Source of the DNA: Heliomicrobium modesticaldum Ice1
GTDB taxonomy: Bacteria; Bacillota; Desulfitobacteriia; Heliobacteriales; Heliobacteriaceae
DNA: 64,000 bases
Assembly: GCF_000019165.1 (NCBI RefSeq)
Contig: NC_010337.2
Coordinates: forward strand, 2,657,501-2,721,500
Direction: 5' to 3'
In this document: piece by piece, positions 1 through 9,806 of the stretch
Position numbering within the stretch: the stretch's first letter is position 1
Layout: each line of letters opens with the position of its first letter
Position numbers and translations under genes: made by a program
Notes under the pieces: generated by a model
Told to the model about the DNA's origin: nothing
Databases searched by the model: none
The model's input: the letters and a program-made list of their open reading frames with translations, nothing else

Positions 1-506
1 TTTTGAAAAAAGGCGTTCGCCATGGCCGCTATCAAAAGTGGTTCGATAAAGGGTTGATCGCCCGGCAAGAAGAGATATCCAGAAAGTTCGGTCGCTTGGC
101 TATCTGGCGCCGGCAATGGACTTATCATTGGCGATGAGCTTACCACCGGCATTTGGCTTTCTGCCGTCGCCTGACTTACTGCCGGAGATGAGCATAACGT
201 GGAGACTGCCAACCGGACCGACGACGCCTGCCCTTCCTCTCGACTTTCGTTGTAAACGACTCGGTAACCCCGGCTCAAAGACAGGTCAGCGAGGGCGTGC
301 CTCGGCTCACCGATGACGACGAGTCGACGGCCCCAAGGCAAGTCGTTCATCCGGTCCAAGGCGTGGGCCAAGAGCGGTTTTTCTCCCAGGGGCAGTAGGA
401 GTTTAGGCTGTCCCATGCGTCGCGAAAATCCTGCTGCCAAAATGGCGATGCCTAGAGAAGAGAATCGTTTTGGGGTCAGCAGGGCTGTCTGCGAGACTGA
501 TGACAC
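1..506 (-). CDS. mocA: MocA/MobA-like nucleotidyltransferase (partial, C-terminus off the window)
   Basis: Seen: the minus-strand frame stays open to the left edge and begins its conserved part with GIAILAAGFSRRMGQPKLLL, the nucleotide-binding signature of MobA-like NTP transferases. Further on it has YLFLPGDQPFI, the metal-binding Asp loop. Family knowledge: these enzymes transfer CMP or GMP onto the molybdenum cofactor; the Leu-Leu-Leu-Pro-Leu variant after the Lys fits the MocA (cytidylyl) branch. The following gene is yqeC, the usual partner in selenium-dependent molybdenum hydroxylase clusters. No in-frame ATG precedes the signature. A GTG at 506 with a weak AGGA upstream is the best start I can find, so the first ~20 residues are uncertain. 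A low-complexity Ser/Pro/Ala stretch in the middle is atypical. C-terminus not seen. Confidence 0.8.
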   Translation of the reverse strand, partial: MSSVSQTALLTPKRFSSLGIAILAAGFSRRMGQPKLLLPLGEKPLLAHALDRMNDLPWGRRLVVIGEPRHALADLSLSRGYRVVYNESREEGQASSVRLAVSTLCSSPAVSQATAESQMPVVSSSPMISPLPAPDSQATELSGYLFLPGDQPFIEPLLIAAMANAFFQ

Positions 507-600
507 CGTTGATTGTCCTGGCGGTGCCGCCTTCGCAAGAGCACCGTCTTGCGGAGCAGAGGAAGCGATGCATAAAAAGGAAGAGGACTCTCCCTCTTCC

Positions 601-1410
601 CTATCGTGGCTGATAGACCCGCAGCGCCCGCAGTTCTCGGCCATATCCTTTCGTCCAAATGACGCGCTCAGTGCGGCCGTCCCCTTCCTTCCAGATTTGA
701 TGAACGATCGCTTCCACCCAGCGCCGGTGCAGATCCGCCTTGTCGCCGCCGGCGTCGCCGCTGTTCAGCACAAGCGTCCGTTTTCCCGCGGCGCCACGGA
801 ATATCCCCTTCGGATGGAGGGCCAACCGGGCCAGGTCCTCCGGTTCGATGGGTTCCCCATTCTCCTTTCCGATGATGGGTCGAACAAGTCCTGGACGATG
901 GACGACAGTCGTGTCAATGGGACTCCCGATGGCGCCGAGGTGAAGTACACCGACCGTCAGATCGCTCCGGGAGGGAACAGCCGGTTCATGGGCGGCCGGC
1001 GCTTTGAGCAGACGGCCGCCGGCACCGTCTGCCTCGATCAAAAGATGCCAGGAACATCGATAATCACAAAGGCGGTCCACCCATTCCGGCGGAAGACCTT
1101 TCACTTTTTCCTCGGAAAAACCCAGGAACCAGCCGGCCCGGCCGAAGCGCCTCAGGTCGGAAAGCACCTGCAAAAGCCCAGGCTGAAATTCCTCCTGAAA
1201 GACGGGCGCCAGATGCTCCACCTGCGCATAAGCCATTCGGGTGGTCGTCGTCAGCACATAAGGGATCCGCTCTGTATCCCACTGGTCGCTGAGAGACATC
1301 AGGAGCGAACTCTTTCCACCTGCCCCGACGACCGACACTACCGTCGGGCTCATGATGCCGAACGCCTCTGATAACCGCACGATATCAACCTCCGGAATAA
1401 ACGCTTCCAT
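601..1410 (-). CDS. yqeC: Selenium-dependent hydroxylase accessory protein YqeC
   Basis: A 269-residue protein with a P-loop-like segment VVSVVGAGGKSSLLMSL at about residues 24-40 and a downstream TTTTRMAY, both typical of YqeC. Family knowledge: YqeC proteins co-occur with SelD and molybdenum hydroxylases that carry a labile selenium (xanthine dehydrogenase and purine hydroxylase types). They are thought to help insert selenium or mature the cofactor; the chemistry is not settled. It lies directly upstream of the MocA-like gene on the same strand, the common arrangement. ATG at 1410 is taken as start. The hydroxylase itself is not in the window and may lie to the left. Confidence 0.85.
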   Translation of the reverse strand: MEAFIPEVDIVRLSEAFGIMSPTVVSVVGAGGKSSLLMSLSDQWDTERIPYVLTTTTRMAYAQVEHLAPVFQEEFQPGLLQVLSDLRRFGRAGWFLGFSEEKVKGLPPEWVDRLCDYRCSWHLLIEADGAGGRLLKAPAAHEPAVPSRSDLTVGVLHLGAIGSPIDTTVVHRPGLVRPIIGKENGEPIEPEDLARLALHPKGIFRGAAGKRTLVLNSGDAGGDKADLHRRWVEAIVHQIWKEGDGRTERVIWTKGYGRELRALRVYQPR

Positions 1411-1518
1411 ACAGCGTTACACCTGCCGGTCGCCCGATTCTACTCACTGGTTCAACTTCAGAGACAGGGCTTCACGAGGCGGCTGTCACCGACCATTGCA
1501 TTCATCGAATTGCTGCAG

Positions 1519-2904
1519 TCACCGGACGATCCCGGCCCTGCGGACAACGCGGACGATGGCTTCACTCGCGTCGCGGAGCAAGTCTTTTTCATCGATCGTG
1601 GTCAGTTTCCCTTCCTCATAGACGATGCGACCGTCGACCATCGTCAACACCACGTCGCTCCCCCGCGCCTGGTAGACCAGTTGGGTGTACACATCGGCGC
1701 CCTCGATGGGGGCGCAGTGGAGATGATTGAGATCAAGCATGGCCAAATCAGCCCGCTTACCCACTTCGAGAGAACCGATGCGGTCCGCCATGCCCATCAC
1801 CTGAGCTCCGCCTAAGGTGGCCAGTTCAAAGACCTGCCAGGCCGGCATGGCTGTCGGGCCGTGAAGCGCTTTCTGGATCAGTGCTGCGGTGCGCATCTCC
1901 GTGAAGGGATCGAGGTTATTGTTGCAAGGAGCGCCGTCGGCCCCGATGGAGACAGCGACATTCCGGCGGATCAGCTCCGGGATAGGCGCGACGCCGGAGC
2001 CGAGTTTCAAGTTGCAGGAGGGACAGTGGGATACCTTGATGCGGCGCTGTTCGATCAGATCCAGTTCCGCCTCATCGAGCCAGATACAGTGGGCCAGGAT
2101 CAGGTTGTCACCGGCCATGCCCAGGTGGTCGAAGTAGAGAACATTGCGCATCTTGCGCTCTTCCTGGACGATGGCGATCTCGCCCCGGCTTTCCGATGCG
2201 TGGGTGTGGATCATGACGCCGTAGCGCCGAGCCAGATCGCCCACCTCAAGGAGCAGTTCCTCGCTGCAGGATATGGCGAAGCGGGGCGCAAAGGCATAGT
2301 GAAGCCGCCCGTCGCCCTTCCCATGCCATTTCTCGAGAAGATCGACGCTCTCTCTGAGCGATTCCTCCCGCTGTTCCATCAGGGTGACCGGAACATCCTG
2401 CCCCCGATCCATCATGCACTTGCCGCTCAGGGCGCGGATACCCGAGTCGACGATCGCCTGGAAAACCGATTCGGTGTGGTGGACGGTGGCCATGTCGACG
2501 ATGGCCGTAGTGCCGCAACGAAACATCTCGCCGATCCCCAGGCAGGCCGACGTATAGAGGGATTCCGCATCATGGGCGCCTTCCAAAGGCCAGATGCGCA
2601 GTTTCAGCCAATCGAGCAGCTCCAGGTCATCGGCTTGACCGCGAAAGAGGGTCTGACAGAGGTGGATATGGCCTTGGATGATCCCGGGGATGACCATGCG
2701 TCCCTGCGCATCGATGATCCGGTCTGCGAAGAAGGCGGTTTGGCGATCGCTTGCAGGGCTGGATTCACCTACTGAGTCGAGGTCGCCTCCGGGGCGAATG
2801 GACGAAATTACCCCATCGCAGATAGCGAGGTCTCCCCGGATGACCTGGCGTTGCTGATTCATGGTCACGATCAATGCGTCTTTGATGATGATGCGGCGGG
2901 ACAA
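1519..2904 (-). CDS. Amidohydrolase of the SsnA/guanine deaminase/5'-deoxyadenosine deaminase group
   Basis: A 461-residue metal-dependent hydrolase. The metal site is visible: GHIHLCQTLFRG after the N-terminal beta-sandwich, HTHASES in the middle, LAHCIWLDEAE, and SIGADGAPCNNN near residue 330, where the Asp is the catalytic metal ligand. Family knowledge: this subgroup includes guanine deaminase-like, chlorohydrolase-like and 5'-deoxyadenosine/S-adenosylhomocysteine deaminases, plus SsnA of selenium-hydroxylase clusters. Context (YqeC and MocA on one side, a nucleoside importer on the other) favours a purine substrate, but sequence alone does not decide it. The start is set at TTG 2904 because GAGGTGA lies 5 nt upstream; a GTG at 2913 is the alternative but has no good SD. 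Confidence 0.8.
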   Translation of the reverse strand: MSRRIIIKDALIVTMNQQRQVIRGDLAICDGVISSIRPGGDLDSVGESSPASDRQTAFFADRIIDAQGRMVIPGIIQGHIHLCQTLFRGQADDLELLDWLKLRIWPLEGAHDAESLYTSACLGIGEMFRCGTTAIVDMATVHHTESVFQAIVDSGIRALSGKCMMDRGQDVPVTLMEQREESLRESVDLLEKWHGKGDGRLHYAFAPRFAISCSEELLLEVGDLARRYGVMIHTHASESRGEIAIVQEERKMRNVLYFDHLGMAGDNLILAHCIWLDEAELDLIEQRRIKVSHCPSCNLKLGSGVAPIPELIRRNVAVSIGADGAPCNNNLDPFTEMRTAALIQKALHGPTAMPAWQVFELATLGGAQVMGMADRIGSLEVGKRADLAMLDLNHLHCAPIEGADVYTQLVYQARGSDVVLTMVDGRIVYEEGKLTTIDEKDLLRDASEAIVRVVRRAGIVR

Positions 2905-2975
2905 TCGATTCACCTCGATCTTCGGAAGGGTAAGGCGGTTCCTTCAGGCTGGGCCTTGGATTTCGCTGCCGACTT

Positions 2976-3908
2976 TTACCGCTCCTCCCGGTTATACGAT
3001 AATCCTAATGCCTCCGGCGAAGCGATGCGGCGGGTCTTCGTCTCACGGGTGACGACGATGAGGACGACGATCGTGAGGACATAGGGGAGCATCTTCAGGA
3101 AGAAAGAGGGGATCTGGATGCCCAGTGTCTGCATGGTAAAGCCGAGCACATCGATGGTGCCGAAGAAGAAGCTGCCGAAGAAGGCTCGGATAGGGTTCCA
3201 CATGCCGAAGATGACGAGAGCGACAGCGATCCAGCCCCTTCCGGCCGTCATGTTCTCCAACCAGGAAGGCGCATAGGCCAGCGACAGATAGGCGCCGGCG
3301 ATACCGGCGAGCATGCCGCCGGCGATGACACAGGCGTAGCGGGTGGCAAAGACGTTGATGGCCGCCGCATCAGCAGCGGCTGGGTTTTCTCCGACAGCGC
3401 GCAGTTCCAGGCCGGCCTTGGTCCGGAAGAGGAAGAACCAGATGATGGCGATCAGCACATAGCTGATGTAGACGAGCACATCATGTTTGAAGAGGATCTC
3501 GCCGATAAAGGGGATATCGCTGAGAACGGGGATGGGGACGGGTTTGAAGGTGTTGGCCAGGGGGACGCCGATCAGGCTTTTGCCGAGGTAACCGCTGAGT
3601 CCGGAACCGAAGATGGTCAAGGCGAGACCGCTGACGACCTGATTGGCCCGCAAGGTGATGCACAAAAAGGCGTGAATGCAAGCCATCAGGCCGCCGGCGA
3701 CAGTGGCCATGGCCAGGCCGCTCCATTCGTTCTGGGCGCTGTGCGTGACGAGAAAACCGGTGACAGCACCGACAAGCATCATGCCCTCGACGCCCAGGTT
3801 GAGGATGCCGGCTCGCTCTGACAGGATCTCGCCGAGGGCGGCGAAAAGGAGCGGGGTGCCGGCGATGACGCCAGTGGCCAGGAGGGATACCCATATCGAT
3901 GTTTCCAT
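2976..3908 (-). CDS. nupQ: Nucleoside ABC transporter permease (NupQ/YufQ-like)
   Basis: A 310-residue integral membrane protein with roughly eight to nine hydrophobic segments. The cytoplasmic loop signature GENPAAADAAAINV, about residues 177-190, is the ATPase-contacting loop of BPD_transp_2 permeases. The N-terminal part contains LSERAGILNLGVEGMMLVGA, characteristic of the permease paired with BMP-type binding proteins. It would form the membrane channel with the neighbouring NupP-like permease. The ATG at 3908 is preceded by AAGGAGGGG, a strong ribosome site, and the stop of nupP lies 2 nt upstream. This is the last gene of the transporter operon; the deaminase-like gene follows 70 bp downstream on the same strand. 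Confidence 0.9.
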   Translation of the reverse strand: METSIWVSLLATGVIAGTPLLFAALGEILSERAGILNLGVEGMMLVGAVTGFLVTHSAQNEWSGLAMATVAGGLMACIHAFLCITLRANQVVSGLALTIFGSGLSGYLGKSLIGVPLANTFKPVPIPVLSDIPFIGEILFKHDVLVYISYVLIAIIWFFLFRTKAGLELRAVGENPAAADAAAINVFATRYACVIAGGMLAGIAGAYLSLAYAPSWLENMTAGRGWIAVALVIFGMWNPIRAFFGSFFFGTIDVLGFTMQTLGIQIPSFFLKMLPYVLTIVVLIVVTRETKTRRIASPEALGLSYNREER

Positions 3909-3909
3909 A

Positions 3910-5025
3910 TTATTGCCCCTCCTTCCCGCTGGTTTTCAGCCGATAGTTGACAAAAATTTCGCCGCCGACAACGAAGAACAGGATGGCCCCCTGCAGCATA
4001 GAGACGGTCGCTGCCGGGAAACCGCTCGTCTGGATGCTGTAACCGCCGACGAGGAGGCCGCCGAAGAGGAAGGAAACGAAGACGATCGCCCAGGGGTGCA
4101 GGCGGGCCAGCCAGGCGATGATGATGGCTGAATAACCGTAGCCTGGCGAGATGCCGTGCTGAAGCCGCTGGGTGATGCCGGAAACCTCGGTCATGCCGGC
4201 GAGGCCGGCCAGGGCGCCGCTGACGAACATGACCAGGAGGATATTTTTGACGTGGTTCATGCCGGCGTAACGGGCAGCTGAGGGGCTCTCGCCGCTGACG
4301 CGGATCTCAAAGCCCCAGCGGGTGTGGCGGAGGACGAAATAGAGAATGGCCGCCGTGATCAGCGCCAAGAAGAGGCCTATGTGGATGCGGCTCGTCCCGA
4401 AGGCCGGCAAGATGGCGCTCGGGGAAAAGGGCGCCGTAATGGGGAAATTGAAGCCATTAGGGTCCTTCCAGGGACCGTAAACAAGGTAATCGACCCAGAG
4501 GATGGCGATGTAGTTCATCAACAAGGTGGTGATCGTCTCATTTACCTTCAGATAAGCCCGGGGGATAGCCGGCAGGAGGCCCCAAAGGCCGCCCATGCCC
4601 ATGCCCATGATCGCCATAGCAGGAAGCAGCACATAAGCCGGCCAGTCCGGGCAGTTGAGAGCGACCCAACTGGCGCCGAAGGCGCCCATGTACAACTGAC
4701 CTTCAGCGCCGATGTTCCACAACTGCATGCGAAAAGCGATCGATACGGCAAGGCTACAGAGCATGAGCGGGATGGCCTTGACGACCGTTTCCGATATCCC
4801 GTAAGAGGAGCCGAAGGCGCCTTCCAGCATCAGCGAGTAAACCCTCAAGGGTTCCTTGCCGGTGGCGGCGATAAAGAAACCAGCGAAGATCAATCCGATG
4901 ACGATGGATAGCACCGGAACGAGGACGATCGCCATCGCGGGGGTGTTGCTCCGCTTTTCGAAACGCCAATCGGCAAGGCGCAGGCGTCCGGCGAATCCTT
5001 GTCTTTCTGCCCGTTCAGGATGCAT
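3910..5025 (-). CDS. nupP: Nucleoside ABC transporter permease (NupP/YufP-like)
   Basis: A 371-residue multi-spanning membrane protein. Seen: FRMQLWNIGAEGQLYMGA (the permease signature of this family), the EAA-like loop SGESPSAARYAGMN at about residues 243-256, and a polar N-terminal extension of about 28 residues before the first membrane helix. It would pair with the NupQ-like permease as the heterodimeric channel of a purine nucleoside importer. It overlaps the upstream ATPase gene by 11 bp, which indicates translational coupling. The start at 5025 has AGGAGGGTG upstream at a somewhat long spacing. Confidence 0.9.
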   Translation of the reverse strand: MHPERAERQGFAGRLRLADWRFEKRSNTPAMAIVLVPVLSIVIGLIFAGFFIAATGKEPLRVYSLMLEGAFGSSYGISETVVKAIPLMLCSLAVSIAFRMQLWNIGAEGQLYMGAFGASWVALNCPDWPAYVLLPAMAIMGMGMGGLWGLLPAIPRAYLKVNETITTLLMNYIAILWVDYLVYGPWKDPNGFNFPITAPFSPSAILPAFGTSRIHIGLFLALITAAILYFVLRHTRWGFEIRVSGESPSAARYAGMNHVKNILLVMFVSGALAGLAGMTEVSGITQRLQHGISPGYGYSAIIIAWLARLHPWAIVFVSFLFGGLLVGGYSIQTSGFPAATVSMLQGAILFFVVGGEIFVNYRLKTSGKEGQ

Positions 5026-6544
5026 CCCTCTTCACCCTCCTCGCTGCGGCATCCATCCGCTCACCTGCCATCATCATGCCCACCGCTTCGATGGTTGCCG
5101 CCCGCGGGTCGACGACGCCCATGATCTCACCGCCATGAAGCACAGCGATGCGATCAGACAGGTCAAACAGCTCTTCCAATTCTTCCGAGATGAGCAAGAT
5201 GGCGACGCCGGCGTCGCGCTGGGCCACCAGGAGGTTGCGGATCGTTTCCATGGCTCCTACGTCAAGGCCACGCATGGGGTACATGGCCACAATCAGCCGA
5301 GGGTTATTGGAGATCTCTCGCCCAAGGAGCAGCTTTTGCAAGTTGCCGCCGGAGAGCATCTTGACCGGCTCCTTGGCGTTGGCGATTTTTACGTCAAAAC
5401 GTTGAATGATCTCGTCTGTATCCCGGGCCGCTTTTTTCCAATTGATGATGCCCCGGGCCTCGCCGCCGCCCTTCAACAGGTAGTTCTCGACAGCGTTCAT
5501 GTTCGGCGCCAAACCGGTGCCAAGGCGATCCTCGGGAATGTAGCTGACGCCGGCCCGGATCATCGCTTTCGGCGTCGCCTGGGTCATCTCCACGCCGTTG
5601 ATCTTTTTCACGCCCGTCTCAATGGCCCGCAGTCCGGCTACCACCTCGGCCAATTCCCGCTGGCCGTTGCCGGCTACGCCAGCGATGCCCAGGATTTCAC
5701 CACCGTAGATGTCGAGCGAAAGCGACTTCAAAGCCGGAAGCCCCCGGTCGTTGAGGGCGGATACATCGGTCAATTCGAGGATCTTGTCGCCTCGTTTCGC
5801 CGGGGCCTTGTCGGTGCGCAAGATGACCGTCCGGCCAACCATCATCTGCGTCAGTTGCATCTCGTCGGTTTCCGCTGTGTAGACGGTGCCGACGGAGCGA
5901 CCGCCCCGCAACACCGTGATGCGGTCTGTGTTGCCGAGCACCTCGCTCAACTTGTGGGAGATGACGATGATCGCCTTGCCCTCATCGGCCATACGCCGCA
6001 AGGTCGCATACAGGCTGACGGCCTCCTGAGGCGTCAAGACGGCTGTAGGTTCGTCGAGGATGATGATGTCTGCGCCGCGGAAGAGGATCTTCAGAATCTC
6101 CACCCGCTGTTGTTCCCCGACAGACAACTGCCACACCGGGGCAGCGGGATCGACCAGGAGGCTGTATTTCTCACTGGCCGCCCGTACCTGGGCGTTGATG
6201 GCGCGAATGTCATAAACCTGCCGGATCCCTTTGAGGCCGAGCAGGATGTTTTCCGATACAGTAAAGGGCTTAACCAACTTGAAGTGCTGATGCACCATGC
6301 CGATACCATGTGCGACGGCGTCCCGCGGAGACAGCAGTTCCACCGGTCGCCCGTTGATGCGGATCTCGCCGCCATCGGGGCGGTAGAGTCCGGTGAGCAC
6401 GTTCATCAGGGTGCTCTTCCCTGCGCCGTTCTCTCCGAGCAGGGCATGAATCTCCCCTTTGCGAACGGCGAAGCTGACCCGATCATTGGCCACGACACCG
6501 GGGAATCGTTTGGTTATGTCGATCATCTCGACCATATCGTCCAT
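5015..6544 (-). CDS. nupO: Nucleoside ABC transporter ATP-binding protein, two ABC domains (NupO/YufO-like)
   Basis: A 509-residue tandem ATPase. First ABC domain: Walker A GENGAGKST near residue 37, signature LSVGEQQRVEI near 140, Walker B IIILDEPTAVL. The second domain is degenerate in the usual way for this family: its Walker A position reads GVAGNGQRE and its signature LSGGNLQKLLLGRE. Family knowledge: RbsA/NupO-type proteins carry one canonical and one weak ATP site and energise BPD_transp_2 permease pairs. ATG at 6544 has AGGGTG 6 nt upstream; a GTG three codons earlier is possible. It overlaps nupP at its 3' end. A perfect hairpin (6600-6627) separates it from the binding-protein gene. 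Confidence 0.93.
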   Translation of the reverse strand: MDDMVEMIDITKRFPGVVANDRVSFAVRKGEIHALLGENGAGKSTLMNVLTGLYRPDGGEIRINGRPVELLSPRDAVAHGIGMVHQHFKLVKPFTVSENILLGLKGIRQVYDIRAINAQVRAASEKYSLLVDPAAPVWQLSVGEQQRVEILKILFRGADIIILDEPTAVLTPQEAVSLYATLRRMADEGKAIIVISHKLSEVLGNTDRITVLRGGRSVGTVYTAETDEMQLTQMMVGRTVILRTDKAPAKRGDKILELTDVSALNDRGLPALKSLSLDIYGGEILGIAGVAGNGQRELAEVVAGLRAIETGVKKINGVEMTQATPKAMIRAGVSYIPEDRLGTGLAPNMNAVENYLLKGGGEARGIINWKKAARDTDEIIQRFDVKIANAKEPVKMLSGGNLQKLLLGREISNNPRLIVAMYPMRGLDVGAMETIRNLLVAQRDAGVAILLISEELEELFDLSDRIAVLHGGEIMGVVDPRAATIEAVGMMMAGERMDAAARRVKRDAS

Positions 6545-6599
6545 CACATGCACCCTACCCTATGTTGTCGTTTGCAAAAATCAGCCCGACAAATGGCTT

Positions 6600-6627
6600 G
6601 CCGTCCGCCAGAAAACTGGCGGACGGC
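6600..6627 (-). other. Perfect 12-bp intercistronic hairpin between nupN and nupO
   Basis: GCCGTCCGCCAG, a four-base loop, then CTGGCGGACGGC. No U-tract follows on the minus strand, so it is not a classical terminator. It lies in the 240-bp gap after the binding-protein gene. Family knowledge: such hairpins often protect the 3' end of the binding-protein transcript or partly terminate, so that binding protein is made in excess over the channel. Its role here is inferred. Confidence 0.6.
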
Positions 6628-6785
6628 GACCATCCTGATATTGCTTGAACCCTGCATCCTGGAAAACCTCTGAATTTTACGAAAAAACGTTGTTTCGTGG
6701 AGAAGGGGCTGTTTGCATAAAGAGCGCCTTTCCCATCAACCTCTTCACTGATAAAAAGCTGTCCACGCCGAATATGTGAAAAAGT

Positions 6786-7907
6786 TTACTTGGGGATGGT
6801 TCCGTCGACACCCTGGACGAACCAGTTGAATTCGAGCATTTCCTTGTCGGTCATCTTGGTGCCTTCTTGCACCTTCACCTGACCGGACTGGTCTTTGATC
6901 GGGCCGGTGAAGACATCCCATTCACCTTTGACGATGGACTCTTTCTTTTTGGCGATCAGGGCTTTCGTGTCATCGCTCACCATGGGGCCATAGGGAGCGA
7001 GGTCGACGATGTTGTCGGACATGGGACCCCAATACTGCTCAGGCTTCCAGGACTTGTCCATGACCGCCTTGACGGTCTTTACATAGTAGGGCCCCCAGTT
7101 CCAGACAGGACCGGTCAACACAGCTTTGGGCGCGAAGGAACTCATGTCGGTGTTGTAACCGACGCCGAATTTGCCTTTTTCCTCAGCAGCCTGCATCGGA
7201 GCAGGGGTGTCCTGGTGCTGGGCGATCACGTCGGCGCCAGCATCGAGGAGGCTCTTGGCGGCATCTTTTTCTTTGGCAGGGTCATACCAGGTGTTGGTCC
7301 AGACAACTTTGACGATGGCGCTGGGGTTGACTTCCCTCACGCCCAAGGTAAAAGCGTTGATGCCGCGGATAACTTCGGGAATGGGCATGGCCGCCACATA
7401 GCCGATGACGTTGCTCTGTGTCTGTTTGCCGGCGGCGAGACCGGAGAGGTAGCGGGCCTGGTAGATGCGTCCGAAGTATGTACCCACATTGGGCGCCGTC
7501 TTATAACCGGAGCAGTGAAGGAAAGTCACATCGGGGAATTTCTGGGCCACTTTGATCACATAGTCCATATAGCCGAAGCTGGTGGCGAAGATGATCTTAT
7601 TGCCTTTAGTGGCCAACTCTGTGAGCACCCGCTCAGCGTCAGCGCCCTCGGGTACAGACTCCACGACAGACGTTTCCACATTGGGCATTTCTTTTTCCAG
7701 GTACTTGCGAGCCTGGTCATGGGCGTAGGACCAACCGGCGTCGCCGACAGGTCCGACATAGACGAAGGCCACCTTGACTTTGTCGCCAGTCGCTTTGTCT
7801 GCCGGTTGTTGAGAAGCGGTAGGTTGTCCGCCGCAACCGGTCAGCACGAGACCGAGGGCGAGGGTCAGGCTCAGGAGAATCGCCAGCCTTTTGGATTTGA
7901 ATTTCAC
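6786..7907 (-). CDS. nupN: BMP-family nucleoside-binding lipoprotein (NupN/YufN-like)
   Basis: A 373-residue extracytoplasmic substrate-binding protein. The N-terminus is a clear lipoprotein signal: basic MKFKSKR, a hydrophobic core, then lipobox LTGCGGQ with the lipidated Cys at about residue 25. The mature part has the BMP fold signature KVKVAFVYVGPVGDAGWSYA. Family knowledge: BMP proteins of this type deliver purine nucleosides (guanosine, inosine, adenosine) to NupO/P/Q-like importers. The start is GTG with AGGGAGG upstream. It is the first and, given the hairpin behind it, probably the most abundantly translated gene of the transport operon. Confidence 0.92.
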   Translation of the reverse strand: MKFKSKRLAILLSLTLALGLVLTGCGGQPTASQQPADKATGDKVKVAFVYVGPVGDAGWSYAHDQARKYLEKEMPNVETSVVESVPEGADAERVLTELATKGNKIIFATSFGYMDYVIKVAQKFPDVTFLHCSGYKTAPNVGTYFGRIYQARYLSGLAAGKQTQSNVIGYVAAMPIPEVIRGINAFTLGVREVNPSAIVKVVWTNTWYDPAKEKDAAKSLLDAGADVIAQHQDTPAPMQAAEEKGKFGVGYNTDMSSFAPKAVLTGPVWNWGPYYVKTVKAVMDKSWKPEQYWGPMSDNIVDLAPYGPMVSDDTKALIAKKKESIVKGEWDVFTGPIKDQSGQVKVQEGTKMTDKEMLEFNWFVQGVDGTIPK

Positions 7908-7938
7908 GAATACATCCTCCCTGTTTTGTTTTTGTTGT

Positions 7939-7968
7939 ATTACAGACTGTTATAGCGAGGGTTGTCGA
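7939..7968 (-). promoter_or_regulatory. Candidate sigma-A promoter of the nucleoside importer operon
   Basis: On the minus strand TCGACA (-35) and TGTAAT (-10) are 18 bp apart, each one base from consensus. The start codon of nupN is about 25 nt beyond the predicted start. A 7-bp hairpin (GCGAGGG/CCCTCGC) overlaps the -35 region and could be an operator. I looked for a purine riboswitch core here and did not find one. Confidence 0.4.
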
Positions 7969-8020
7969 ATTTTCCCTCGCAGACGTCTCCATCCCTCCTC
8001 ACGCTAGTTCTATCAGCCAC

Positions 8021-8070
8021 AAATAAAAGGCCCTTCACCACGCGGCCTCTTCCCTTCGCGGTGAAGGGCG
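8021..8070 (-). terminator. Rho-independent terminator downstream of the 454-aa PLP enzyme gene
   Basis: On the minus strand GCCCTTCACC pairs with GGTGAAGGGC, with an inner CGCG pair, and the hairpin is followed by CTTTTATTT. It closes the transcript coming from 9680 and separates it from the importer operon. Confidence 0.8.
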
Positions 8071-8315
8071 CCATTGCCCTTCTGTCAGTCCATTCGCTGA
8101 TCCGATCCATTTCCCTGATACTTGTAATTTTATTCCCAGAACCTTTGAAAAGCAAGACCTGAAAGCGTCTATTCTTGACCTTCGGCTTCATTTTTCGCCG
8201 TTTACGTTCAAAGCCACCGTGGCTTTTTGACCATCCTTGGTGTCTTTTCCCTCTTTTGTAAAGTCTTCATTTGGGTAGTACTTGTACGGCAAGTCTGGGG
8301 TGTAAGGCCGGTGGA
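8071..8315. other. Intergenic stretch, mostly without recognisable content
   Basis: Only a small hairpin (AAAGCCA/TGGCTTT, 8210-8226) stands out. It is followed by a U-rich run only on the plus strand, where no gene reads into it. A minus-strand reading frame across 7940-8191 runs through the terminator and was not accepted as a gene. Confidence 0.5.
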
Positions 8316-9680
<1,365 letters not shown>

Positions 9681-9806
9681 ATCGATTCCTCCCCAGGGGG
9701 AAACCCATGTCGGGCAACCCCGTTACCATGTTCTTCTTCGCCGTGACTGTGCGAACTTCCTCTCGGCCGCTTTGCTTCTCGCCAGAAGTCCCCCACTTGT
9801 CGCCTG

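Noticed and set aside
4856-6673. 605-residue plus-strand frame opposite the nucleoside importer genes
   Set aside because: It is antisense to nupP and nupO, whose domains are unmistakable; long antisense frames are expected in GC-rich coding DNA.
7908-8020. Possible purine riboswitch before the nucleoside importer
   Set aside because: The paired loop motifs of the purine aptamer are absent; only a promoter-like pair and a short hairpin are seen.
7940-8191. Minus-strand 83-residue frame upstream of nupN
   Set aside because: It runs through a strong terminator hairpin and the nupN promoter region, lacks a good SD and resembles no protein.
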